NCBI GenBank assembly: GCA_964586865.1
Contig: CAZPJM010000243.1
Coordinates: 1-7,669, forward strand
From: REDI01 sp964586865
GTDB taxonomy: Bacteria; Myxococcota_A; UBA796; GCA-2862545
Length of the DNA: 7,669 bases
Direction of reading: 5' to 3'
Shown: positions 1 through 7,669 of the stretch, piece after piece
Layout of the letters: every line of letters starts with the position of its first letter
Numbering within the stretch: position 1 is the stretch's first letter
Notes under the pieces: generated by a model
What the model saw: only the letters and a program-made list of their open reading frames with translations
The model's database searches: none
What the model was told of the DNA's origin: nothing
Made by a program: the position numbers and the translations under genes

Positions 1-93
1 GGCGGGGTCGCGCTCGGCGTCAGCGTGCCGGTGCTGGTGGTCGGCTCGATCTTGGCGCGCTGGGGCCGTACCCGGGTCCACGTCGAGCCGTGA
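1..93 (+). CDS. C-terminal end of an unidentified membrane protein (5' end outside window)
   Basis: The frame is open from the first base to a TGA at 91-93 and gives 30 residues. Visible residues 1-20 are strongly hydrophobic (Gly, Val, Ala, Leu, Ile with one Pro) and look like a final transmembrane helix. A short basic tail follows (Arg, Trp, three Arg in total, His) and ends in Val-Glu-Pro. By the positive-inside rule the C-terminus would be cytoplasmic. Too little is visible to name a family. It lies 84 bases upstream of the lipoprotein gene on the same strand and could be its operon partner, but no promoter or terminator in 94-177 settles this. The reading frame is supported only by the hydrophobic pattern and codon use, so the call is moderate. 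Confidence 0.55.
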   Translation, partial: GGVALGVSVPVLVVGSILARWGRTRVHVEP

Positions 94-177
94 CCGAAGT
101 CGTCGGGCGCATCGTTCGCTCGCCGGATCCGCGTGGACATGGGTCCGGCGTTCGGGGCAAGCTCGAGCATCCGACCG

Positions 178-1005
178 ATGAAACGCATCGTCCTCATCTC
201 CAGCCTGGCCCTGCTCGCCTGCACCACCTCGTCGGCCCCCGAGCCCGAGCCGGTGCCGACGCCGGACGTGCAGGTCCCGGCCCGCCACCCCGATGCCCCC
301 GCGGCCGACCTCACCGTCTGGCTGCCACCCGCCGTCCCCGCCCTCACCCCGGCGGGCCCCCGGCCGGTTCGCGAAGACACGACGGCGGGCGTGACCACCT
401 GGGCCGGGGCCGCGGGGGATGGCGATCTGCGCGTCCTCCTGGCCCCCGGGCCACCCGACGATCCAGCGACCGCCGGCCCCCGCCGCTGGACCGGGCGCAC
501 CACGGTGGCGGTGGGCGATCGGGTGGTGGTCCGCGGCATGGGCGGCTTCACCGTCACCGAGGTCGACGCGGACGGCGCGGATCTGGAGGGCGAGACCAGC
601 AAGCTCACGCTGCCGCCGGGCACCACCGCCGCCTGGGTGCTGGCCCCCCCCACCGCCGCCGAGGCGGCCCGGGCCCTGGCCATCCTGCGGCTGCCGGCGG
701 TCCCCCCGGACAGCCGCCCGGCCCCGGTCCGGCGGCGCGACGTGGAGGAGACGCTCCGCAACGGCACACTCCTCGACCGCGCGCAGGCCCTGCGGCGGGT
801 CTGGACCCTGGACGACGCGGACTATCAACCGCGAAAGCACGCCCGGCTCCTCGAGGCCGATCTACTGCCCCTCCTCGCCCCCCACGCCGGCCGGGACGTG
901 GACGCCCTCCGCCGGGAGCTGCACGAGGCGGTGGGCTTCGACAACACCATGCCCCAGGGCATGACCCCCGAGGGACCCCCCCCGTCCAAGGACCCCTCCC
1001 CGTGA
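178..1005 (+). CDS. Predicted proline-rich lipoprotein, possible CarD/CdnL-like mature domain
   Basis: 275 residues. I chose the ATG at 178 because it gives a textbook lipoprotein signal: two basic residues (K2, R3), a hydrophobic core (residues 4-13), then lipobox L12-L13-A14-C15, so C15 should be the lipidated residue. An in-frame ATG at 133 would bury this signal behind 15 extra residues. No good ribosome binding site precedes 178. Residues 20-105 are low-complexity and rich in Pro, Ala, Asp and Glu, with a Pro-Glu stretch at 21-30, probably a flexible linker. Residues 109-155 look like a small beta barrel (VGDRVVVRG at 112-120, then hydrophobic/polar alternation). Residues 160-252 look helical, with a clear LR/RR-rich, Leu-rich pattern. 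Barrel followed by helical bundle is the order in CarD/CdnL transcription factors, and several spaced residues fit, but this is from memory and unverified. The function is unknown. Two C8 tracts lie inside the gene, and the stop overlaps the next start. Confidence 0.8.
   Translation: MKRIVLISSLALLACTTSSAPEPEPVPTPDVQVPARHPDAPAADLTVWLPPAVPALTPAGPRPVREDTTAGVTTWAGAAGDGDLRVLLAPGPPDDPATAGPRRWTGRTTVAVGDRVVVRGMGGFTVTEVDADGADLEGETSKLTLPPGTTAAWVLAPPTAAEAARALAILRLPAVPPDSRPAPVRRRDVEETLRNGTLLDRAQALRRVWTLDDADYQPRKHARLLEADLLPLLAPHAGRDVDALRRELHEAVGFDNTMPQGMTPEGPPPSKDPSP
644..651 (+). repeat. C8 homopolymer tract in the lipoprotein gene
   Basis: A run of eight C within the coding sequence, encoding Ala-Pro-Pro at about residues 156-158 of the lipoprotein. 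In a genome this rich in GC such a run may be chance. It is a plausible slippage site; a one-base change here would shift the whole helical half of the protein out of frame. Confidence 0.9.
976..983 (+). repeat. C8 homopolymer tract near the lipoprotein stop codon
   Basis: Eight C encode the Pro-Pro-Pro at residues 267-269, seven codons before the stop. The HAD frame is open across this site. A -1 ribosomal slip, or a one-base insertion in the DNA, would therefore join the lipoprotein to the downstream HAD enzyme without meeting a stop. Nothing in the sequence proves that this happens. Confidence 0.9.
988..992 (+). promoter_or_regulatory. Ribosome binding site AAGGA for the HAD gene
   Basis: AAGGA lies 9 bases before the GTG at 1002, inside the last codons of the lipoprotein gene. 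It supports GTG 1002 as the true start of the HAD protein, rather than any start further upstream in the long open frame that begins near position 90. Confidence 0.65.
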
Positions 1006-1634
1006 TCGAGGCCATCCTCTTCGACCTGGACGGGGTCCTGGTGGACAGCGCCCCCGTCCACCACGCCGCCTGGGCGGCCCTCTTCGCCCCCTTCGGCATC
1101 GACTTCACGCCCGCCCGGTACCGCGCGGAAGCCAGCGGCCGGTCCCGGGGCGACGTCATCCGGGCGATTCTCGGACCGCGCCCCGACCACGACGCCCTCA
1201 TGGCGAAGAAGGCCGCCTTGGTGGAGGCCCACCTCACCGCCCACGGCTGCCCGGTCGTCCCCGGCGCGCCCACCCTGCTCGAGGCCGTGGCCCGGCGGGG
1301 ACTGCCCATGGCGGTGGCGACCGCCTCCCGGATGCCCGAGCCCTTCCTGCGGGCCGCCGGTCTGGCCGGGCGCTTCGAGGTCGTCGTCGACCGGACCCAG
1401 ATCGCCCGCGGCAAGCCCGCCCCGGACGTCTACCTGGAGGCCGCCCGACGCCTGGGGGTCGCGCCCGACCGCTGCCTGGCCATCGAGGACAGCCCACCCG
1501 GGCTGGCGGCGGCCCGGGCGGCAGGCTGCAGGACCGTGGGCCTCACCTCCAACCACCCCCGCCAGGCCCTGCACGCCGATGGCATCCTGGATCACCTGGA
1601 CGAGGTCATTCCCCTCCTGGACCGCGCCGCTTGA
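1002..1634 (+). CDS. HAD-superfamily hydrolase/phosphomutase, beta-phosphoglucomutase-like
   Basis: 210 residues starting at GTG 1002, which overlaps the lipoprotein TGA by three bases (GTGA), so translation is probably coupled. All four HAD motifs are present. Motif I is DLDGV at residues 8-12, with D8 the nucleophile and D10 the acid/base. Motif II is T107 in VATAS. Motif III is K138 in RGKPAPD. Motif IV is E162-D163 in AIEDS, which binds magnesium. Residues 15-90 form the small helical cap. The cap carries GRSR at 46-49, matching the position of the specificity loop (G-x-S-R) of beta-phosphoglucomutase, and K69/K70 sit near the phosphate-binding Lys of that family. The likely chemistry is phosphoryl transfer on a sugar phosphate, or simple sugar-phosphate hydrolysis; the sequence does not decide which. 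No maltose/trehalose phosphorylase is visible nearby to suggest true beta-phosphoglucomutase. The protein should be cytoplasmic. Confidence 0.92.
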   Translation: MIEAILFDLDGVLVDSAPVHHAAWAALFAPFGIDFTPARYRAEASGRSRGDVIRAILGPRPDHDALMAKKAALVEAHLTAHGCPVVPGAPTLLEAVARRGLPMAVATASRMPEPFLRAAGLAGRFEVVVDRTQIARGKPAPDVYLEAARRLGVAPDRCLAIEDSPPGLAAARAAGCRTVGLTSNHPRQALHADGILDHLDEVIPLLDRAA

Positions 1635-1688
1635 CGCGACCGGGATGCGGTCCCACACCGGGCCCCGGACCCCCGCCCCCGAGGACCC

Positions 1689-2330
1689 ATGCACATCACC
1701 ATCATCGGCGCCCATGGCCAGATCGGCCGCCGCCTGGTCCGCCGCCTGGCCCGTCGTGACGCCACCACCGTCCGGGCCATGATCCGCGATGAATCCCAGC
1801 GCGCCACCCTCGAGTCGGACGGCGCCGAGGTGGCCGTCGGCGATCTGGAAGGCGCCTTCGCCCACGCCCTCGAGGGCACCGACGCGGTGGTCTTCACGGC
1901 CGGCTCGGGGGCCTCCACCGGAGCCGACAAGACCCTGCTCATCGACCTGTGGGGGGCCCGACGGGCGGTGGACGCCGCGGCCCGGGCGGGCATCGACCGC
2001 TTCGTGCTGGTGAGCAGCATCGGCACCCGCGACCCCCTGCAGGGCCCCGCGTCGATCCGGCCCTACCTGGTGGCCAAGCGCGCCGCCGACGACCACCTGC
2101 GCTCCACCGATCTGGCCTGGACCGTGGTGCGCCCCGGCCGGCTCACCGATGCCCCCGGCAGCGGCCAGGTGGCGGCCGGTCCCGCCCTCGAGCCCGGCGA
2201 GGTGACGCGCGACGACGTGGCCCATGCCCTCGAGGCCTGCCTGGTCGACGGCCTGGCCATCCGCACCACCTTCGAGCTGATGAACGGCGACACCCCGATC
2301 CACGAGGCCCTGGCCGGCCTGGGCGGCTGA
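1689..2330 (+). CDS. NAD(P)-binding atypical SDR-family protein (YhfK/YwnB-like)
   Basis: 213 residues, starting at ATG 1689 with GAGGA at 1681-1685 as a closely spaced ribosome binding site. The N-terminus is a Rossmann beta-alpha-beta with G7-x2-G10-x2-G13 (IIGAHGQIG), the dinucleotide-binding loop of atypical/extended SDRs. VSS at 108-110 and Y126-x3-K130 (PYLVAK) sit where the SDR catalytic Ser, Tyr and Lys are expected. VVRPGRLTD at 146-154 is the family hallmark seen in the YhfK, YwnB and BLVRB-like NAD(P)H-binding group. Members are small one-domain oxidoreductases, mostly of unknown substrate; some reduce flavin or biliverdin. The protein is complete for this family (about 210 residues). 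It follows the HAD gene by 54 bases on the same strand and is probably co-transcribed with it. I cannot name a substrate. Confidence 0.88.
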   Translation: MHITIIGAHGQIGRRLVRRLARRDATTVRAMIRDESQRATLESDGAEVAVGDLEGAFAHALEGTDAVVFTAGSGASTGADKTLLIDLWGARRAVDAAARAGIDRFVLVSSIGTRDPLQGPASIRPYLVAKRAADDHLRSTDLAWTVVRPGRLTDAPGSGQVAAGPALEPGEVTRDDVAHALEACLVDGLAIRTTFELMNGDTPIHEALAGLGG

Positions 2331-2344
2331 TCCGAACGCACGTC

Positions 2345-2373
2345 GGCCCGGATCCCGCGACGGGACCCGGGCC
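2345..2373 (-). terminator. Strong hairpin between converging SDR and sucD genes
   Basis: A 13-base-pair stem (arms 2345-2357 and 2361-2373) closes a 3-base loop. Read as minus-strand RNA every position pairs, with one G-U wobble. Read as plus-strand RNA the same position is an A-C mismatch. The asymmetry suggests it serves mainly as the 3' end of the sucCD transcript, starting 24 bases past the sucD stop. It also lies 14 bases after the SDR stop and may end that transcript too. No U-tract follows on either strand, so it is either a U-less terminator or a 3'-end stabilising structure. Confidence 0.65.
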
Positions 2374-2397
2374 GGCCGGTGTCGCGCCCTCGGCCGA

Positions 2398-3270
2398 TCA
2401 GCCGAGGACCTCCTTCATCTTGTGGCCCATCTCGGCCGGGCTGCGGACGATGTGGACCCCGGCCTCGGAGAGGGCCTGGAACTTGGACTCGGCCGTGCCC
2501 TGGCCGCCGCTGACGATGGCGCCGGCGTGGCCCATGCGGCGCCCCGGAGGGGCCGTGGCCCCGGCGATGAAGCTCACCACCGGCTTGTCCATGTGCTCCT
2601 TGATCCAGGCCGCGGCCTCCTCCTCGGCCGTGCCGCCGATCTCGCCGATCATGATCACCGCGTCGGTGTCGTCGTCGGCGTTGAACAGCTCGAGCACGTC
2701 GATGAACTTGGTGCCGATCACCGGATCACCGCCGATGCCCACGGCCGTGGACTGGCCGTAGCCCACCGCCGAGAGCTGGCTGACGGCCTCGTAGGTGAGG
2801 GTCCCCGAGCGGGAGAGGACGCCCACCCGGCCCGGCGTGTGGATGTGGCCCGGCATGATGCCGATCTTGCACTGGTCCGGGGTGATGACGCCCGGGCAGT
2901 TGGGCCCGATGAGGCGGGTGTTCTTCCCCTCCATGAAGCGCCACACCTTCACCATGTCGGCGACCGGGATCCCCTCGGTGATGCAGATGACCAGCGGGAT
3001 CTCGGCGTCGACCGCCTCCATGATGGAATCGGCGGCGAAGGGGGGCGGCACGAAGACCACGCTGGCATCGCAGCCCGTCTCCTCGACCGCCTCGTGGACG
3101 CTGTCGAAGACCGGCACGGTCCCCTCGAAGGTCTGACCGCCCTTGCCCGGCACGGCGCCAGCCACGATGTTGGTGCCGTACTCCATGCACATGCGCGCGT
3201 GGAAGGCGCCCGACTTGCCGGTGATGCCCTGGACGAGCACCCGGGTGTCCTTGTTGACGAGAATGCTCAT
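2398..3270 (-). CDS. sucD: Succinyl-CoA synthetase (succinate-CoA ligase), alpha subunit
   Basis: 290 residues, the usual length for the family. With SucC it interconverts succinyl-CoA plus nucleoside diphosphate and phosphate with succinate, CoA and NTP in the cytoplasmic TCA cycle. The N-terminal CoA-binding Rossmann domain (about 1-125) shows QGITGKSGAFH at 14-24 and GPNCPGVITP at 122-131. The ligase half (about 130-290) carries the phosphorylated active-site H248 in GHAGAIVSGGQGTA, and E209 in MIGEIGG, the residue that supports the phosphohistidine in E. coli SucD. ATG 3270 is chosen because it gives the canonical N-terminus (MSILVNKDTRVLVQG). The frame stays open upstream to 3468, but that part overlaps sucC and has no family similarity. 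Two bases separate it from the sucC stop, and its upstream G-run is a weak ribosome binding site, so coupling to sucC translation is likely. Confidence 0.98.
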   Translation of the reverse strand: MSILVNKDTRVLVQGITGKSGAFHARMCMEYGTNIVAGAVPGKGGQTFEGTVPVFDSVHEAVEETGCDASVVFVPPPFAADSIMEAVDAEIPLVICITEGIPVADMVKVWRFMEGKNTRLIGPNCPGVITPDQCKIGIMPGHIHTPGRVGVLSRSGTLTYEAVSQLSAVGYGQSTAVGIGGDPVIGTKFIDVLELFNADDDTDAVIMIGEIGGTAEEEAAAWIKEHMDKPVVSFIAGATAPPGRRMGHAGAIVSGGQGTAESKFQALSEAGVHIVRSPAEMGHKMKEVLG

Positions 3271-3272
3271 GA

Positions 3273-4508
<1,236 letters not shown>

Positions 4509-4622
4509 GGGGTCCTCACTGTGCCCTGGGGGCGGGGAACGAAGCGCGGGAGGAGGCCGACGACGGGCCGGCGCGCCGCAGCGAGGCTCCCATGGGACAG
4601 GGACCCGGCCGACGCCGACCCT

Positions 4623-4647
4623 CGGGCCGCCCCGCGCGGGCGACCCG
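4623..4647 (-). terminator. Hairpin downstream of gltA, upstream of sucC
   Basis: A 10-base-pair stem (arms 4638-4647 and 4623-4632) with a 5-base loop begins 11 bases past the gltA stop. One U-G wobble pairs only in the minus-strand RNA. No U-tract follows. It may be a U-less or partial terminator, or a stabiliser at an RNA processing point between gltA and sucCD. The rest of the 150-base gap (4509-4622) shows no convincing sigma-70-type promoter, so sucCD may depend partly on read-through. Confidence 0.5.
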
Positions 4648-4658
4648 GGCGCGGCCGA

Positions 4659-5822
4659 TCAGCCCTCGACGTGCCGGGGGTCTTGGTCCTCGGCCACATA
4701 CTTGGGACGGTAGATGGGCACCCCGCGGCCGCCGCGGGCGTGGACGCGCTCGTCCACGATCTGGGCCGCGATGCCGGTGCAGCGGGAGAGTCCGAACAGG
4801 ACCGTGTAGTAGTCGCTGTCGGTGAGACCGCAGGCGTTGAGGAGGGTCCCGCTCACCGCGTCCACGTTGGGGTACGGGTTGCTGATCTTCTTGATGCCCG
4901 ACAGGATCTCGACCGCGATGGTCCGCATGTGGAGCGCCGTCTTGAAGAGCTCGTCGTCGGGGCAGAGCTCCTGGCCGAGGGCGTACTGGATGGTGGCGCG
5001 GGGGTCCTCGGCCCGCAGCACCGCGTGCCCGAAGCCGTAGATCTTCTCGCGGTTGGCGAGGGACTTCTCGATGAACCGGCGGATGACGGCCGGGTCCGAG
5101 CTGCCGACCTTGCGCACGAAGTTCAGGCAGTCCTGGTTGGCCCGCCCGTGCAGCGGCCCGGAGAGGCCGGCCATGGCGGCCGAGAGGCTCGTGTACATGC
5201 CGGCGTGCCCCGAGGCCACGGCCTTGCCGGTGAAGGTGGAGAGGTTGCCGCCCCCGTGGTCCATGTGGAGGACGTAGAAGACCCGCAGGAGCTTCTCGAG
5301 GGTGGCCGGATCGGCGTCCGGCACCCCGAGCATGTGGACGAAGTTCTCGATGAGGCCCCGCTCCGGCTCGCTCGCGATGGGATCGCCCCAGCCGTTGCGG
5401 ATCCGGAAGATGGCGGCCACCAGCTCGGGCATCTTGGCGACCACGTCCAGGGCGTCTTCCATCCAGTCACCCTTCTTCGCGGTCATGCCGACGAAGAGGA
5501 TCCCGCTGATGAACCACTCCATCGGGTGGCCATCGCGCGGCAGGGCGGCCAGGAGCTCGAGGACCTTGGGGTCGAGGCCGGAGCGGGCCTGGAGATCCTT
5601 CTTGAAGGCCGCGAGCTGCTCGGCGGTGGGCAGGTCGCGGTGGAGCAGCAGGTAGGCGATCTCTTCGGGGTCGCGGTGCGCCAGCTCGGCGATGGGGTAG
5701 CCCACGTAGCTGACGCCCGACTGGGGGTCGACGCGGGAGGTGCGGCAGGTGCCGACCGGGAAGCCGCGCAGCCCGGTGTTGAGGTGGGCCTCGGTGATCT
5801 CGAAGAGAACCTTGTCTGCCAT
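4659..5822 (-). CDS. gltA: Citrate (Si)-synthase, mitochondrial/eukaryotic-like type
   Basis: 387 residues. It condenses oxaloacetate with acetyl-CoA to citrate, the entry step of the TCA cycle. It matches mitochondrial citrate synthase rather than the E. coli hexameric type: GHAVLR and DPR (266-275), NVDAVSG (319-325), YYTVLFGLSR (338-347) and YRPK (371-374). By comparison with the pig enzyme, the oxaloacetate ligands are H189, R275, R347 and R372, and the catalytic residues are H225 (GPLHG), H266 and D321. All are present. HMDHGGGN replaces the mitochondrial HSDHEGGN around H189. The protein is about 50 residues shorter than mitochondrial-type enzymes because the N-terminal region and a mid-protein loop are reduced. 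ATG 5822 is chosen for its strong ribosome binding site; the frame runs open upstream to 6065 without family similarity. No NADH-regulatory extension of the E. coli type is present. Confidence 0.96.
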   Translation of the reverse strand: MADKVLFEITEAHLNTGLRGFPVGTCRTSRVDPQSGVSYVGYPIAELAHRDPEEIAYLLLHRDLPTAEQLAAFKKDLQARSGLDPKVLELLAALPRDGHPMEWFISGILFVGMTAKKGDWMEDALDVVAKMPELVAAIFRIRNGWGDPIASEPERGLIENFVHMLGVPDADPATLEKLLRVFYVLHMDHGGGNLSTFTGKAVASGHAGMYTSLSAAMAGLSGPLHGRANQDCLNFVRKVGSSDPAVIRRFIEKSLANREKIYGFGHAVLRAEDPRATIQYALGQELCPDDELFKTALHMRTIAVEILSGIKKISNPYPNVDAVSGTLLNACGLTDSDYYTVLFGLSRCTGIAAQIVDERVHARGGRGVPIYRPKYVAEDQDPRHVEG

Positions 5823-5829
5823 GGGCGCG

Positions 5830-5838
5830 TCCTTCTCC
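5830..5838 (-). promoter_or_regulatory. Ribosome binding site GGAGAAGGA of gltA
   Basis: On the minus strand GGAGAAGGA ends 7 bases before the ATG at 5822. It decides the start in favour of 5822 over a longer open frame reaching 6065. Confidence 0.8.
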
Positions 5839-5900
5839 GCCCCTGGACGGGCGGTCAGCGGGTGGATGACGAACCGACCCCCGATATGACGCCGGCGCGA

Positions 5901-5924
5901 CACGTCCGCGTCGAGAACGACGTG
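5901..5924. promoter_or_regulatory. Spaced palindrome CACGTC-N12-GACGTG, possible operator
   Basis: Two perfect 6-base inverted half-sites are separated by 12 bases, with half-site centres 18 bases apart, about 79-102 bases upstream of the gltA start. The spacing would suit a dimeric regulator contacting nearly two helical turns apart. A weak RNA stem is the alternative. No regulator is identified, and chance occurrence in GC-rich DNA is quite possible. Confidence 0.3.
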
Positions 5925-5962
5925 AACACCGGCCTCATCGGGTTGCCGGACGTAGTCTGACG

Positions 5963-5979
5963 GGTTGCGGGGAGCAACC
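5963..5979. repeat. Small inverted repeat GGTTGC-N5-GCAACC
   Basis: A perfect 6-base stem with a 5-base loop in the sdhB-gltA spacer, 141-157 bases upstream of gltA. It may be part of an operator or a leader RNA structure. It is too short to be assigned a role. Confidence 0.4.
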
Positions 5980-6065
5980 GCACACGGTGCCTCGGTCCGT
6001 CGACCCCCGTGCCTGCACCCCCGATCCGGCGAGATGGTCAGCCAGGGTACGCCTTCACCACGCAC

Positions 6066-6095
6066 GAGGCCGGACCCCTCGAGGAGCCCGGCCCC
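6066..6095 (-). terminator. Hairpin downstream of sdhB
   Basis: A 13-base-pair stem with a UCGA loop starts 18 bases past the sdhB stop. In minus-strand RNA all positions pair, three of them as G-U wobbles. In plus-strand RNA these three would be A-C mismatches, so the structure belongs to the sdh transcript. No U-run follows. It probably marks the 3' end of the sdh operon as a U-less terminator or stabilising hairpin. Confidence 0.6.
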
Positions 6096-6113
6096 ATCGC
6101 CTCGCGGGCACGG

Positions 6114-6877
6114 CTACTTGGCGGCGGTCTCGTCACCCTCCTGGGTGAGGCGCGCCAGCACGAGGTCGCGGTTCATCTTGGCGATGACCGTGAGGGGGAT
6201 CCCCTTGGGGCACACCGCCGCGCACTCGCCGTGGTTGGTGCAGGAGCCGAAGCCCTCCTCGTCCATCTGGGCGACCATGTCCAAGGTGCGCTGGGCCCGC
6301 TGGACCTGCCCCTGGGGCAGGCTGTTCAGGTGGGCCACCTTGGCGCCCGTGAACAGGCTGGCCGAGGCGTTGGGGCACGCAGCCACGCAGGCGCCGCACC
6401 CGATGCACGCCGCGTAGTCGAAGGCGTGGTCCGCGGTGGGCTTGCCGATGGGGATGGCGTTGGCATCCGGCGCCGAGCCGGTGCGCACGCTGATGTAGCC
6501 ACCCGACTGGACGATCCGATCGAACGAGGCCCGGTCCACCACCAGGTCCTTGATGATGGGGAAGGCCTCGGCGCGCCAGGGCTCCACCACGATGAGGTCG
6601 CCCTCCTTGAAGGAGCGCATGTGAAGCTGGCACAGGGTGGACTGGTCGGTGGGACCGTGGGCCCGGCCGTTGACCATGGCCCCGCAGGAGCCGCAGATCC
6701 CCTCGCGGCAGTCGTGCTCGAAGGCGATGGGCTCCTCGCCCTTCTCCATGAGCTCCTCGTTGAGGACGTCGAGGGCCTCGAGGAAGGACATCTCGGGGAT
6801 GACCTGGACCGGGTAGTCCTGGAAGCCCCCGCTGGCGTCGGAATCGGGCTGGCGCCAGACTCGTAGCGTCACGTTCA

Positions 6878-6878
<1 letters not shown>
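6114..6878 (-). CDS. sdhB: Succinate dehydrogenase/fumarate reductase iron-sulfur subunit
   Basis: 254 residues. It carries electrons from the flavin of SdhA to quinone at the membrane, on the cytoplasmic side. All cluster ligands are present. The [2Fe-2S] cluster of the N-terminal ferredoxin fold has C57, C62, C65 and C83. The [4Fe-4S] cluster has C158, C161, C164 and C223. The [3Fe-4S] cluster has C168, C213 and C219. The segments HDCREGICGSCGAMVNG and CIGCGACVAACPNASA are typical of the non-classical succinate:quinone reductases found in Bacteroidetes, epsilon/delta-proteobacteria and actinobacteria, not of the E. coli type. The ATG at 6878 shares one base with the sdhA TGA, and GGAG lies 9 bases upstream, so translation is probably coupled to sdhA. 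In this type the membrane anchor is usually a single cytochrome b subunit encoded before sdhA, outside the window. Direction (oxidation or fumarate reduction) is inferred from the TCA context. Confidence 0.97.

Positions 6879-7669
<791 letters not shown>

Larger units (their letters stand above)
5823..6113 (-). other. sdhB-gltA intergenic region and gltA leader
   Basis: A 291-base gap, the longest non-coding stretch here. From the sdhB side it holds a 13-pair hairpin (6066-6095), a small stem-loop (5963-5979), a spaced palindrome (5901-5924) and the gltA ribosome binding site (5830-5838). It is the best candidate for a gltA promoter. I see no clear TTGACA/TATAAT pair on the minus strand; the only AT-rich patch is around 5883-5888, 61-66 bases before the start. 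No tRNA, riboswitch or small gene is recognised. Confidence 0.6.

Noticed and set aside
90..1001. Open frame upstream of and continuous with the HAD gene, giving a 514-residue protein.
   Set aside because: The first 304 residues are Pro/Gly/Arg/His-rich noise overlapping the lipoprotein in another frame. The HAD similarity begins exactly at GTG 1002, which has its own ribosome binding site.
1635..1688. Possible terminator between the HAD and SDR genes.
   Set aside because: Only 4-5-base stems are possible, such as GACCG/CGGTC, with alternative pairings and no U-tract. The gap is short and the genes are better read as one transcript.
825..2303. A 492-codon minus-strand open frame opposite the HAD and SDR genes.
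   Set aside because: Low-complexity Gly/Ala/Val/Asp translation antisense to two genes with clear catalytic motifs; a shadow.
5823..6065. Possible N-terminal extension of citrate synthase by 81 residues.
   Set aside because: The extension has no family similarity and no ribosome binding site, and it would read through the palindrome and leader. A strong ribosome binding site directly precedes ATG 5822.
6009..6866. A 285-codon plus-strand open frame opposite sdhB.
   Set aside because: The minus strand here encodes SdhB with all 11 cluster cysteines; the plus-strand frame is its shadow.

Overview
This is a very GC-rich bacterial chromosomal window with tightly packed genes and no mobile element, RNA gene or CRISPR array that I can see. 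Two gene groups face each other and converge near position 2,365. The right-hand group, on the minus strand, is a TCA-cycle block in the order sdhA (cut by the window edge), sdhB, gltA, sucC, sucD. The left-hand group, on the plus strand, holds the tail of a membrane protein, a predicted lipoprotein, a HAD-family phosphatase/phosphomutase and a small NAD(P)-binding SDR-type protein.

Organism: the succinate dehydrogenase belongs to the non-classical type found in Bacteroidetes, epsilon/delta-proteobacterial and some actinobacterial lineages. The citrate synthase is of the mitochondrial-like (eukaryotic) type, also known from Geobacteraceae. With the high GC content, this points to a former 'deltaproteobacterial' lineage such as Myxococcota or a relative. 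That placement is inference; no taxonomic marker gene is present.

Region by region: 1-93 is the end of a membrane protein. 178-1005 encodes a proline-rich lipoprotein whose mature part looks weakly like a CarD/CdnL-type domain. 1002-1634 encodes a beta-phosphoglucomutase-like HAD enzyme that starts inside the lipoprotein stop codon. 1689-2330 encodes a YhfK/YwnB-like NAD(P)-binding protein. 2331-2397 is the convergent intergenic region with a strong hairpin. 2398-4508 encodes both subunits of succinyl-CoA synthetase, with only 2 bases between the genes. 4659-5822 encodes citrate synthase. 5823-6113 is a 291-base leader/spacer. 6114-7669 encodes the iron-sulfur subunit and the C-terminal part of the flavoprotein subunit of succinate dehydrogenase.

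The minus-strand genes work together: GltA makes citrate from oxaloacetate and acetyl-CoA, SucCD converts succinyl-CoA to succinate with substrate-level phosphorylation, and SdhAB oxidises succinate to fumarate and passes electrons to quinone through a membrane subunit that must lie outside the window. The block is split into three units (sdhAB, gltA, sucCD). Each unit is followed 11-24 bases after its stop codon by a GC-rich hairpin without a U-tract. The core metabolic part is ordinary. The points most worth a second look are the lipoprotein, the compact eukaryote-type citrate synthase and the three U-less hairpins.
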